A stretch of 57,977 nucleotides of DNA from Kiritimatiellales bacterium (GTDB taxonomy: Bacteria > Verrucomicrobiota > Kiritimatiellia > Kiritimatiellales > Pontiellaceae). Below the pieces are notes generated by a model. The model did not search any database and had not been told where the DNA came from. It saw nothing but the letters and a program-made list of their open reading frames with translations. Location of the stretch: positions 1 to 57,977 of the forward strand of contig JAIPJC010000006.1 in the NCBI GenBank assembly GCA_021734345.1, written 5' to 3'. A program made the position numbers and the translations under genes. Positions within the stretch are counted from its first letter, which is position 1. Every line of letters starts with the position of its first letter. Shown here in pieces: positions 16,914 to 25,699 of this stretch.

Positions 16914-18449
16914 TCAGCGCTTCTTTTTTGCCCCGTAGTCCCAGCCGGTACATTGTTTATACCAAGCAGCCCATCTATCCGACATTTCTTCCACACGCTC
17001 GGGATACCGGCTGGCGAGGTCTCTGGTTTCCGTGCGGTTGGTTGCCATGTTGTACAGTTCCCACGGGTCGCCATCCAGTCGGACCAGCTTCCATTGCCCA
17101 TCACGAATGGCGTTGCCTTTCCCGAATTCAAAAAACACGGGCGCGCTCCGTTTGATCGGTTCGCCGCGGAACGTGGGCGCAAGGCTGATGCCTTCGAGCG
17201 GAGTAATATCCGATTGGGTCGATTCGCCGGGAAACGATGCGCCCGCGACTTCGATCCAAGTTGGAAGAAGATCGATCAGATGGCAGGTTTCGCGGCAGAT
17301 TGATCCGGGATTGCCGATTCCTTTGGGCCAGTGGGCAATCATGGGTGTACTGATTCCGCCTTCATGGCTGGTCACCTTCCATTTTCGCAACGGCGTATTG
17401 CAGACATTGGCCCATGAGCTGCGAATGCCTTCGAAAGAGCCGCCCGATCCCCATGCAGCATCCGGATCGGTGTTGGGCTTTTGCGGATTTTCGGGGCAGG
17501 CTCCGTTATCGCTGAGGAAAAGGATGAGCGTATTGTCAAGCTGTCCCGTTTCCGCAAGCGTTGAAACAAGACGGCCGACATTCCGGTCGAGGGTGTGGAT
17601 CATGGCGGCATAGATTTCCATCCGGAGGGATTCCTCTTTCTGTTTCTCCGGGGGGAGAGACGACCAGGATTCCCGGTCCGGTGGACTGAGCGGGGCGGTT
17701 TCGCTGTCTAAAAGGCCTAATTCAATCTGCCTCCGATAGCGCGCATTTTGAATCGCATCATAGCCTTTGTCATAAACCCCCTTGTATTTTGCGATATCGT
17801 CAGGATGGGCTTGAAGCGGCCAGTGGGGTGCGTTGTATGCGACATAAAGAAACCACGGCTGGTCCGAGCCTCCCGATTGTTTCAGCCATTCCAACGCCCA
17901 GTCGGTAAAGGCATCCGTCGAATAAAACGGAGTCTTCGGCATGAAAGGTTTGACGACCTTTGCGTCAAACGCCCATTTGTAGACCTGGCCGGGAATGGGC
18001 TTCCCTTCCTGATCTTTTCCGCCTGGGTACCAGTAGTTGATCGCGCCGCCGAGGAATCCGGAAAAATGGTCGAAACCGCGGTCGAACGGGTTGAAATCGG
18101 CATGATTTTTCCCCGACCACCATGTGCGGTATCCCGCCGGGCGCAGCACCTCGCCCGCCGTCGCGGCGTGGCTGAATTTGAGGTCTGTATGCTGATAGTA
18201 GTTTCCGGTGAGCAGGCAGGCGCGCGACGAAAAACACTTGGAGGTGTTGTACATCTGGGAGTACCGGATGCCGCCGGCCGCCAGCCGGTCCAGGTTCGGC
18301 GTCTGGATTTCCGATCCGTAGCAGCCTAGGTCCGAGTAGCCTAGGTCGTCGGCCAGAATCACCAGAATATTCGGCCTGCCGTCAGGCGCCGCATGGACCG
18401 CCCCGGCAACCGCAATTGAAACAGCGAACGTCCGAACAATCCCTTTCAT
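16914..18449 (-). CDS. Arylsulfatase-family sulfatase (exported)
   Basis: From the start with GGAGAAACGAG upstream the product is 511 residues with a signal peptide (MKGIVRTFAVSIAVAGAVHA). Metal-binding residues are in NILVILADDLGYSDLGCYGS. The formylglycine site reads KCFSSRACLLTGNYYQ, that is Cys-x-Ser-x-Arg rather than the more common Cys-x-Pro-x-Arg. Further sulfatase stretches are FLYVAYNAPHWPLQAHPDDI and LILFLSDNGACPENP. Marine Kiritimatiellota carry many such enzymes for removing sulfate from algal polysaccharides. No FGE or anaerobic maturase gene is nearby. The esterase downstream is the likely partner. Confidence 0.93.
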   Translation of the reverse strand: MKGIVRTFAVSIAVAGAVHAAPDGRPNILVILADDLGYSDLGCYGSEIQTPNLDRLAAGGIRYSQMYNTSKCFSSRACLLTGNYYQHTDLKFSHAATAGEVLRPAGYRTWWSGKNHADFNPFDRGFDHFSGFLGGAINYWYPGGKDQEGKPIPGQVYKWAFDAKVVKPFMPKTPFYSTDAFTDWALEWLKQSGGSDQPWFLYVAYNAPHWPLQAHPDDIAKYKGVYDKGYDAIQNARYRRQIELGLLDSETAPLSPPDRESWSSLPPEKQKEESLRMEIYAAMIHTLDRNVGRLVSTLAETGQLDNTLILFLSDNGACPENPQKPNTDPDAAWGSGGSFEGIRSSWANVCNTPLRKWKVTSHEGGISTPMIAHWPKGIGNPGSICRETCHLIDLLPTWIEVAGASFPGESTQSDITPLEGISLAPTFRGEPIKRSAPVFFEFGKGNAIRDGQWKLVRLDGDPWELYNMATNRTETRDLASRYPERVEEMSDRWAAWYKQCTGWDYGAKKKR

Positions 18450-18501
18450 CTCGTTTCTCCTATTAAAAGATCCGTCCACGCATCCATTTTCGCCGGAAAG
18501 C

Positions 18502-19476
18502 CTACTTCCGTGCACGATTGACGAGGGTCATGTAGCCGAGGATGCCGTTGGAGATGCCGCGCGCGACGGCTTCGCGGTAGTTCGCGTCGATCATCAGCGC
18601 CTCCTCTTCGGGATTGGAGAGGAACCCACACTCGACCAAGGCGGCGGGACACGGGGCGTTCTTGAGCACAAAGAATCGGGCGCGGCGCAGCCCGCGGTCG
18701 GAACGCTTGGCGGTCTTGAGCAGGTTGCTCTGGATGGAAAACCCCAGCACCGCGTTGGCGGCATCGTTGAGATTGCCCTTACCGGCCGACGTGTCGCTGG
18801 GTTCGCCATAGTGGTTGCTCGAATCGCAACCTTCGGCGGTTAAAACAAAGGTTTCGATACCATGGGCGGAACCATCCCCGGCACTATCGGCATGGATGCT
18901 GACAAACAGGTCGGCACCCGCCTGCGCGGCAAAATCGCAACGCTGCTGGAGGCTCAGGAACTCGTCGGTCGAACGCGACATCCGGACTTGGATCTTCTGT
19001 GCTTCCAAATGCCCCTTTACGCGGTTGGCGATGGAAAGCACGGCCTTTTTCTCGTAGACCTTGCGTGCGCCCGTCGCTCCGTCGTCCTTGCCGCCATGGC
19101 CGGGATCGAGCACAACGACGCGCGGAACCTTGGAGGGCACGTAGGAATAGGAGCGGATGATGGGGTCGATCCCCTTTTTGAAATCGGTTTCCTTGATCAC
19201 CCACGCACCGCCGGACTTGCGGCACGGGTGGTGCAGCCACACCATCACGCCATTGATCCAGGCGCGGCGGCTATCGGTTTCGACCTCGAGGGTGCTCCAC
19301 TTGTTCTTCATCACGACCTTCGTGCTGCTGGTCGAGGTGGCCATGGAATAGAGCCGGGCCATGTAGGCCAGCGGGACATCCTCGGAGGACGGCGGACGGG
19401 CCTCCACGGTTTGGGAGCGGCAGCCGGCGAGCAGCACGACTTGCGAAACGAATAGCCTTCTAGTGATTGAATGCAT
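18502..19476 (-). CDS. N-acetylmuramoyl-L-alanine amidase (Amidase_3), probable Tat lipoprotein
   Basis: It cleaves the amide bond between MurNAc and the peptide in the cell wall. The catalytic domain fills the C-terminal 200 residues. Zinc ligands are in VVLDPGHGGKDDGA (His), KVYEKKAVL (Glu) and LFVSIHADSA (His), and the catalytic Glu is in ALVECGFLSNPEEEALM. The N-terminus has a twin-arginine-like TRRLFVSQVVL followed by a lipobox LLAGC, suggesting Tat export and lipid anchoring. The region from about residue 35 to 115 is an unassigned accessory domain. Length is 324 residues. Confidence 0.92.
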   Translation of the reverse strand: MHSITRRLFVSQVVLLAGCRSQTVEARPPSSEDVPLAYMARLYSMATSTSSTKVVMKNKWSTLEVETDSRRAWINGVMVWLHHPCRKSGGAWVIKETDFKKGIDPIIRSYSYVPSKVPRVVVLDPGHGGKDDGATGARKVYEKKAVLSIANRVKGHLEAQKIQVRMSRSTDEFLSLQQRCDFAAQAGADLFVSIHADSAGDGSAHGIETFVLTAEGCDSSNHYGEPSDTSAGKGNLNDAANAVLGFSIQSNLLKTAKRSDRGLRRARFFVLKNAPCPAALVECGFLSNPEEEALMIDANYREAVARGISNGILGYMTLVNRARK

Positions 19477-19578
19477 TTAAACCTCGGGAGCCGACGCTAC
19501 TAGAAATCGATTATGTTTGGAAAGGGTCGAATGAATCGGGTTTAATCCCTCCACCATTACCCAACAAGGAATAGCGCC

Positions 19579-20391
19579 ATGGCTCTGCTGGAAACCAACT
19601 TCACGTCCGACATACTGCACCTCTCGCTGGCGGCAAACATCATCCTGCCCGACCGCGCCGACGCATGGGACGAACCACCCGCCGTGCTCTACCTCCTGCA
19701 TGGCCTTTCCGACGACCACACGATCTGGAGCCGACGCACCTCCATCGAGCGCTACGCCGCGAACTATCCCCTCGTTGTTGTCATGCCCAACGTCCACAAA
19801 AGTTTCTACTGCGACATGGCCCACGGTTCCAACTACTGGAAATTTGTCTCCGAAGAACTTCCCATGCTGGTCAAACGGTGGTTCAACGTTTCCAACGATT
19901 GGAAGAAAACCTACGTCGCCGGGCTTTCAATGGGCGGATATGGGGCGATGAAACTCGCCCTCGGCTGCCCCGGGCAATACGCCGCCGCGGCATCGCTTTC
20001 CGGTGCGCTCGACCTCGCCGCCCATATCGACAACAACGGGGATGTATTCCGCTCCCGAACCGTCGAGGCGGTCTTCGGCGACGTGAAAACCATTCCCGAC
20101 TCGGGAAACGACCTGATCGCCCAGCTCGGCAAAATCCGGAACGTGCCCGACACCGACTTCTATCTGCGCGTGGGAACGGAAGACTATCTCTACCAAGATT
20201 CCATTACCTTCCGCGACAAGGCCGCCCTGGCGGGCCTGCGCCTCACCTACGAGGAATCCGCCGGCAGCCACGAATGGGGCTTCTGGGACGCAGCCATCCA
20301 GCGCGTGCTGGAATGGTTGCCGATCACCCGGATCGAAGAAGAACAACAAATGGAAAAACAGCATATTGACAGTAAAAGATCAAAGGACTAA
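19579..20391 (+). CDS. Esterase of the EstA / S-formylglutathione-hydrolase-like family
   Basis: The 270-residue protein lacks a signal peptide and is probably cytoplasmic. The alpha/beta-hydrolase fold shows AVLYLLHGLSDDHTIWSRRT, the nucleophile elbow TYVAGLSMGGYGAMKLALG and a C-terminal SAGSHEWGFWDAAI histidine. This resembles tributyrin/acetyl esterases. The start has AAGGAATAG upstream. It is transcribed away from the amidase gene, and the 102-base gap must hold both promoters. Substrate unknown. Confidence 0.85.
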   Translation: MALLETNFTSDILHLSLAANIILPDRADAWDEPPAVLYLLHGLSDDHTIWSRRTSIERYAANYPLVVVMPNVHKSFYCDMAHGSNYWKFVSEELPMLVKRWFNVSNDWKKTYVAGLSMGGYGAMKLALGCPGQYAAAASLSGALDLAAHIDNNGDVFRSRTVEAVFGDVKTIPDSGNDLIAQLGKIRNVPDTDFYLRVGTEDYLYQDSITFRDKAALAGLRLTYEESAGSHEWGFWDAAIQRVLEWLPITRIEEEQQMEKQHIDSKRSKD

Positions 20392-20440
20392 GTTGCGTTC
20401 TTAAATTTGAATATTGATTTGCGTTTTACGCAGTTTGTTT

Positions 20441-20548
20441 CGTCTGAAAACCACCAATTTTTATCGGGAAACAACTGGCAGAAGAACGCGCCCACTCGGG
20501 CGCGGCTTCAGCTGGTTTCCCGAAGGGCGCTTGGTGGTGCCTCAGACG
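20441..20548. repeat. 108-base nested palindrome (long stem-loop)
   Basis: Four sets of arms nest inside one another: CGTCTGA with TCAGACG at the ends, CCACCAA with TTGGTGG, CGGGAAAC with GTTTCCCG, and a central CGCGCCC-ACTC-GGGCGCG. The whole could fold as one long hairpin. It lies just upstream of the secreted-protein gene that starts at 20601. It could be a REP/MITE-like element or a structured leader. There is no T run directly after it, although TTTTTT occurs at 20572-20577. Confidence 0.7.
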
Positions 20549-20600
20549 AGACTTGTTTGGAGTCGCGCCTCTTTTTTCGGCGCATAACATGGAGGATGGG

Positions 20601-22934
20601 ATGAAGCTGAAACTAGGATCTATTGCATTGTGTCTCGCCATTGGATTTTCTTCGCACGCCAAGGAGTCCATCACAGCTACCGTTGGCATCGTGGAAAGCA
20701 TGGATGAACTGGGGGATCTCTATTCCGCCTATCAGAAAACCTATCTTCCAATCGCGCCGCCCTCTCTGGAAATTTTTTTGCAACCCATCGGCAATGTTGT
20801 CCCGATAGATTGCTGGAACTTCCCCCGGCAATTCATAAAGAACATGGTAGGTAGCATGGATCCTCTGACGGGGTGCCCATTGTATACCGTCTATGCTTTC
20901 GAGGATGCCACAAGCCGGGAAATCGTTTTCCTTAACCTAGATTCGGTGGAAATCGGGCGTGTAGTGCGACCTAAATCCTACGATCCATTCGCCTGGGTGG
21001 TTTCAACGTACAGCACCTCCCTGACCACCGACTTGATGGCGCTCTACGATCCGGCAAGGCTGGCGGCGGAATACACACTCATTCCATCGGAATATTATAG
21101 CAACTATCTCTCCGCCATCGAGGCGCAACACGCCATGGCCGCGATGCCTATGATGATGGCGATGGAGGGGGAAAATACGAACGTGGTGGTCGGCATGCAG
21201 GCCGTCACGAATGGCTTGGTGGAATTGAACCTGACTTTACCCAATACCTTCGGCAACCATGTCGAGATTTTCAGCCGCGATTATTTAATGTATCCCGAGT
21301 TGTACCCATGGCAGATTGCCAAGAGCTGGCTACCAACCTATGGAAACACAAGCGTTGCGTGGATCGACCCGGACTCGGGAAACAAAAATGCCAGATTTTA
21401 TATCATTTCGGACGCAGACATCGATACAGACGGCGATGGCTATTCCGACAACCGTGAACGATACATTTCCAAGACCGATCCTGATACGTTCGATATCGTC
21501 GACACCGATTTGGATGGGATGCATGACTGGTATGAAACGAAGCTGTTTGGAACTCTGGATCAGACAGGCACAAACGACTTCGATGGTGATGGATTGCTGA
21601 ACAACGAAGAAATGGTTTTCAAAACTTCTGGGACTGGCTCGCCAAGTGTCACCATGACATCTGACCCTTCTCTTGGTGATACCGACGGGGATGGGATAGG
21701 CGACGGAGAAGACAGCGGCGTTGAATACTATGATGAGCAAAAAGGGTTGTGGATAGGATTGGCAACAGGGACTACGTTGCATGTCCCTCTCCACGGAGAG
21801 CCAAGATTCTATAATTCCATATTTGATGATAACAACGGAATGGGTGGGAACCATGATTTTTGGTGGATCGAAGATGATCAAGGAGGGTTACTAACGGATC
21901 TTGAATTTGGTGACAGTGCCTATTTTACATTCCCCTCACCATTTACCGAGATTGGTAATTATTTTCTTGTTTATTATAAATATATAAGTGGAGATCCGGG
22001 AGAAGAAGTGATTACTAGATTCAATATTACTACGTACGACTTTGACCTGATTACCCCCTTCAACCACTATCCCTTCATCAATCCGATATTATCAGGTGAT
22101 GGACAAAACCAATTCGTTTATGACAATGGAGCTCTGGACATTCGCGTCAAAGCACAAATTACCCCATCGGACATGGCCTCTACGGTAAGCAGTCTGGGGA
22201 AATTCTCTATAATAAACATGGGGGGCAACAAACCCACAGGAAACCTTGACGCCCCAACAGTAAATGGTGGATTCCTAGAGGCGACTGCAACCTACATGCC
22301 TACGAATAACTCGGCTTTTGGTGAAAAAATCGTAACATGGGGAACATGGTGTTATTTTAATGCTCAACCCTTTGCAGGCATAAGACTATTCTATGAGCCG
22401 CTCGCTACCGCTCCCGGCGGAAAGAAGTGCTGGTACACCTACTACAAGGACGGGGTCATCAATGCTTTGTCGCGTTTCGCGGCTGTTGATGGATCAGATC
22501 CCATACTTGAACAAGAAGAAGGAGAAACAGTTTACGGAGTATATGATACTGATTTGCGGGAAGGAACGTACTACTACTACATCGGCGCAAATGAACAATT
22601 AGCGATTAATCAAGATGTATTTAGTGTTCTCTCGGAAGCGGCCGATACTGTAGCTCACGAAATAGCGCATTACGACCTCTGCCACGAAGTTAACGATGCC
22701 TATATTGCCATTTATCAAAGCTTTGTGAGCGGTCAAATAACCTTGGGGCAAATGATAAATCAAATCGCTGCTGTTGATTCAGATTCTGATTGGGTGATTG
22801 ACACGAATGATCCGAACATCGGAGCAGATGATCAGGAAGAATTGGCATCGCAGGCTGGTTTATTGCATTGGCTTGATTATGTGGACAACATCGAGGGTGA
22901 TTGGACGATAGGAGGATATCATGGTGGATTATAA
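20601..22934 (+). CDS. Unrecognised large exported protein with calcium-type DxDxDG repeats and an HExxH motif
   Basis: From the ATG preceded by GGAGGATGGG the product is 777 residues with a signal peptide (MKLKLGSIALCLAIGFSSHA). Between about residues 275 and 380 there are four thrombospondin-3-like calcium segments: DADIDTDGDGYSDNRE, DTDLDGMHDWYE, NDFDGDGLLNNEE and GDTDGDGIGDGED. Near residue 686 the stretch TVAHEIAHYDLCHE contains HExxH, the zinc-protease motif, with another His five residues later and a Glu after it. The rest matches no family I recognise. The next gene overlaps its last 14 bases. The second half of the gene is visibly more AT-rich than its neighbours, suggesting transfer. 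A protease role is inference from one motif. Confidence 0.7.
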   Translation: MKLKLGSIALCLAIGFSSHAKESITATVGIVESMDELGDLYSAYQKTYLPIAPPSLEIFLQPIGNVVPIDCWNFPRQFIKNMVGSMDPLTGCPLYTVYAFEDATSREIVFLNLDSVEIGRVVRPKSYDPFAWVVSTYSTSLTTDLMALYDPARLAAEYTLIPSEYYSNYLSAIEAQHAMAAMPMMMAMEGENTNVVVGMQAVTNGLVELNLTLPNTFGNHVEIFSRDYLMYPELYPWQIAKSWLPTYGNTSVAWIDPDSGNKNARFYIISDADIDTDGDGYSDNRERYISKTDPDTFDIVDTDLDGMHDWYETKLFGTLDQTGTNDFDGDGLLNNEEMVFKTSGTGSPSVTMTSDPSLGDTDGDGIGDGEDSGVEYYDEQKGLWIGLATGTTLHVPLHGEPRFYNSIFDDNNGMGGNHDFWWIEDDQGGLLTDLEFGDSAYFTFPSPFTEIGNYFLVYYKYISGDPGEEVITRFNITTYDFDLITPFNHYPFINPILSGDGQNQFVYDNGALDIRVKAQITPSDMASTVSSLGKFSIINMGGNKPTGNLDAPTVNGGFLEATATYMPTNNSAFGEKIVTWGTWCYFNAQPFAGIRLFYEPLATAPGGKKCWYTYYKDGVINALSRFAAVDGSDPILEQEEGETVYGVYDTDLREGTYYYYIGANEQLAINQDVFSVLSEAADTVAHEIAHYDLCHEVNDAYIAIYQSFVSGQITLGQMINQIAAVDSDSDWVIDTNDPNIGADDQEELASQAGLLHWLDYVDNIEGDWTIGGYHGGL

Positions 22935-24015
22935 AACATTGACATTGTTGGTGTGCATGGCTGCCGTTTCAGGTTTTGCAAATGACCGCGTTGATCCCAC
23001 CGATCCCAGCATGGCGAAGAAACACATTGACCCAGCAGAACTGGAAAGACAGCTAGCGGATTTCATCAGGAACAAGCCGGAAAAAGAACAACTAGAAGGC
23101 TACAACGAATGCATGACCGCTATAAGTCGGAGCCTTGAAACACACAAGCCCATGGCACCTGATGTTGGCCGCACAACCTTTGGTTTTCTGGAAATCTATA
23201 CAGAATCGCTTGGGAAAAAAGAAGAATTTTCCAAGCTGATTCTGGAATGGTTCGACCAATATGCCGATATCGAACCAATGTTGACGGAATGGATCTACAG
23301 GCTCAAACCGGTTGACGAGTGGTTTCCTCTTTTCAACGCAAAATACCAATACTTGACCAATGAGCAAATACGCTACCGGATACGAACTTACGCATTTACA
23401 GAAACCCGTGCCCTTGAAGACAGCCAAACCAATATGGAGCCAGAGAATCCCACATTTACGAATCTTGCGGTGACCATCTCTCCAGCAGGAGCGGCGGGAG
23501 ACTTTCATTACGCCGTGCGTATTGAAAACTTCGACAACATATATACCTATGTCTTTCCCCAAACCAGTATCGAAACTGAGTGGGAAAGAAGCGATAGCAT
23601 TCTATTACCCCGCAGAAGCTCGTATGATCCTTTTTACACTCCGAAAAGAGAAGTTGTATTCCTGCGCCCGGGCGAAACTTTGGTTCGAACGTTTAATTTA
23701 AAGGTGGCGGAGAAGGATACCCCCTATTCACACAACACCCATACCACCCCGGCCCGCAACATAATCTTCGTTAAGGAAAGAGATGAAAGATATTGCTTCC
23801 TCAGAAACGTTTGCGTGGCATTTTCCGACGAAACCATTGGACTTCGTATGAACGTAATGGTGCCAGCGTTTTCAGAAGGAGAATACGCCGCTTTGAAAAG
23901 CAACCTTGAAAATAAGTATGGACCAAAATCCAGCCGCTTTCGTCTTCTTGAACAACCCGTTCGCAGCAACAGCCTCAAGTTATCAATCGAAAGCAGTGTA
24001 TTGGATCCCCGTTAA
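22921..24015 (+). CDS. Unrecognised exported protein coupled to the HExxH protein
   Basis: The 364-residue product has a signal peptide (MVDYKTLTLLVCMAAVSGFA). It overlaps the upstream gene by 14 bases and is preceded by AGGAGGATATC inside that gene, so the two are translated together and probably work together. The N-terminal half is helical and charged. The second half (from about residue 175) looks beta-rich, for example LAVTISPAGAAGDFHYAVRI and VVFLRPGETLVRTFNLKVAE, like an immunoglobulin-type fold. Composition is AT-rich compared with the flanks. Family and function unknown; an inhibitor, chaperone or partner of the putative protease are all possible. Confidence 0.65.
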   Translation: MVDYKTLTLLVCMAAVSGFANDRVDPTDPSMAKKHIDPAELERQLADFIRNKPEKEQLEGYNECMTAISRSLETHKPMAPDVGRTTFGFLEIYTESLGKKEEFSKLILEWFDQYADIEPMLTEWIYRLKPVDEWFPLFNAKYQYLTNEQIRYRIRTYAFTETRALEDSQTNMEPENPTFTNLAVTISPAGAAGDFHYAVRIENFDNIYTYVFPQTSIETEWERSDSILLPRRSSYDPFYTPKREVVFLRPGETLVRTFNLKVAEKDTPYSHNTHTTPARNIIFVKERDERYCFLRNVCVAFSDETIGLRMNVMVPAFSEGEYAALKSNLENKYGPKSSRFRLLEQPVRSNSLKLSIESSVLDPR

Positions 24016-24038
24016 GGGAATAGGTTGCAAGCGAGCGG

Positions 24039-25622
24039 CTACTCCCTAGCGCCGAGCACGACGAAGGTCGGTAGACCCTGCACGCCGAAGCGGTCCATCA
24101 CCGCCTTGGTGTCGGGATTGGACGGATCTTCGGCAACATATTTAATGAAGGTGTAATCCTTCACCCGCGCCTTGACCACTTCGTCCCTGAACGTCGTTTT
24201 ATCCATGGCCTGGCAGTTCTTGCACCAGCTCGCCCAAAAGTCGATGAATACCGGTTTGCCTGCGTCGCGCGCCTGCTTCAGCGCGTCGGCCAGTCCGGCG
24301 TTGGACATTCCGTTGACAATGAGATGCCCCACCACCTCGCCGCGCGTGGTGATATTGGCCGGGCGAAAGGCTCGGTAGCTCAGATGCCCGTAATAGAGCG
24401 CAAAAAAAACAATGCCCACGCCAAAACCGTACTTCACATACTCCATCCATTTCCCCGGTTTCGGCAGAAACGACAGTCCCGCCCCGGCAAATGGCCACGG
24501 CAGCGCCATGCCAAAACCCAGCACGAAGGGCAGGGCCAATCCGGCAGGTCCGATGCTCGTCGCCAGCAGCAATACGGCAATCACGACCGGCGCCACGCAC
24601 GCGCCGGCCAGCAGGGCGGCCACGGATCCCATCGCGAGCGCCATCACAAAGCTACCCTTTTTATGCGAACCACCCAGCGTGGACTGGAAACGGGAAAAGT
24701 CTATGTGGAAGACATCGAACATCGCCAGCGCCAGTACGGCAAAGATGAGGGCGATCACCAGATTGAACCACGGATTCGCCTGGATCGTTCCAAAGCGCGA
24801 ACCCGTCAACACAATGCCCGCGCCGAGCAAACCGTAGACCAGCGCAATCCCCAGCCCATAGACGGCGCCCAGCGCAAAGCCACGGCGCTTCGATCCCGCC
24901 TGCGCACCAGCCCCAATAATCGCAAGGTTGATTGGAATCATCGGCAACACACACGGCGTAAGGTTCAGCGCCAAACCACCGAGCAGGATAAACAGGATCG
25001 TCAAACTCAAGCCGGATTCGCGCACAAACGCAACCGGATCGGTCAGGAACAATCGGAAGCCGCCCACCTTTGTCTGATCGCCATTCTCCGCCTTGTCGAG
25101 GAACCGTAAAAACGGGCCGGCCTTCATATAGCCGACTCCGGTTTCCAATACCGCGAAGTTTTCGAGCTCGGCCTTCCAATCGTCCATCGCCACCGCCTCG
25201 GATTTTACAGCCTCTGGAACTTCGGGGGCGACACCAAGCGCCACGACCTTGGTCTGGGGAATAAAACATACATTGTCGTTGCAGCCCCAATACAGGACAT
25301 GCAGGGCCGATGCGCCGCCTTCGGCGGGCGCCCACTTGAACACGGCGGTGAACGGCTTGTCGTAGACCGGCTTCGCGTGGCCCGTGTTCGGGTCGATGAT
25401 CGACGCGCTCTTCGGCAGGTCGACGGCTTCCTGGACATTGCCCTGCGCATCGGTCACCTTGAATTGTTCCGCATAGAGGTAGTGCTTTTCGGGAACCGCA
25501 ACGGTCAGCCGCACCACATCGCCATCCACCCGGGCATCCACCGTAAAGGGGTCGCCCAATTGCGCGAACACCGAAAGGGCGGAAAACACGAGAACGAACA
25601 TCCAACTGAAAATCTGCTTCAT
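24039..25622 (-). CDS. dsbD: Thiol:disulfide interchange protein DsbD
   Basis: It carries electrons from cytoplasmic thioredoxin across the inner membrane. All three parts are present in 527 residues. The N-terminal periplasmic domain follows a signal peptide and has the Cys pair YWGCNDNVCFIP. The multi-span domain has LNLTPCVLPMIPINLAIIG and AGACVAPVVIAVLLL, each with one redox Cys. The C-terminal thioredoxin-like domain has FWASWCKNCQAMDKTTF. It converges on the upstream gene with a 23-base gap. The trxB product of this window could supply its electrons through thioredoxin. Confidence 0.95.
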   Translation of the reverse strand: MKQIFSWMFVLVFSALSVFAQLGDPFTVDARVDGDVVRLTVAVPEKHYLYAEQFKVTDAQGNVQEAVDLPKSASIIDPNTGHAKPVYDKPFTAVFKWAPAEGGASALHVLYWGCNDNVCFIPQTKVVALGVAPEVPEAVKSEAVAMDDWKAELENFAVLETGVGYMKAGPFLRFLDKAENGDQTKVGGFRLFLTDPVAFVRESGLSLTILFILLGGLALNLTPCVLPMIPINLAIIGAGAQAGSKRRGFALGAVYGLGIALVYGLLGAGIVLTGSRFGTIQANPWFNLVIALIFAVLALAMFDVFHIDFSRFQSTLGGSHKKGSFVMALAMGSVAALLAGACVAPVVIAVLLLATSIGPAGLALPFVLGFGMALPWPFAGAGLSFLPKPGKWMEYVKYGFGVGIVFFALYYGHLSYRAFRPANITTRGEVVGHLIVNGMSNAGLADALKQARDAGKPVFIDFWASWCKNCQAMDKTTFRDEVVKARVKDYTFIKYVAEDPSNPDTKAVMDRFGVQGLPTFVVLGARE

Positions 25623-25699
25623 TTAACGAACCCTTCTTTTATGGTTCCTCCGACATCCGCGAGACACTACAGTTCATTTCCTCAACAGGGAAACTATAT

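Noticed and set aside
16847-17182. Longer start for the esterase, overlapping the sulfatase gene
   Set aside because: The extra 112 residues are an off-phase sulfatase reading. The ATG at 16846 has a ribosome-binding site and a signal peptide.
20441-20600. Riboswitch upstream of the exported-protein gene
   Set aside because: No known ligand-binding core is recognisable. The structure is a simple nested palindrome.
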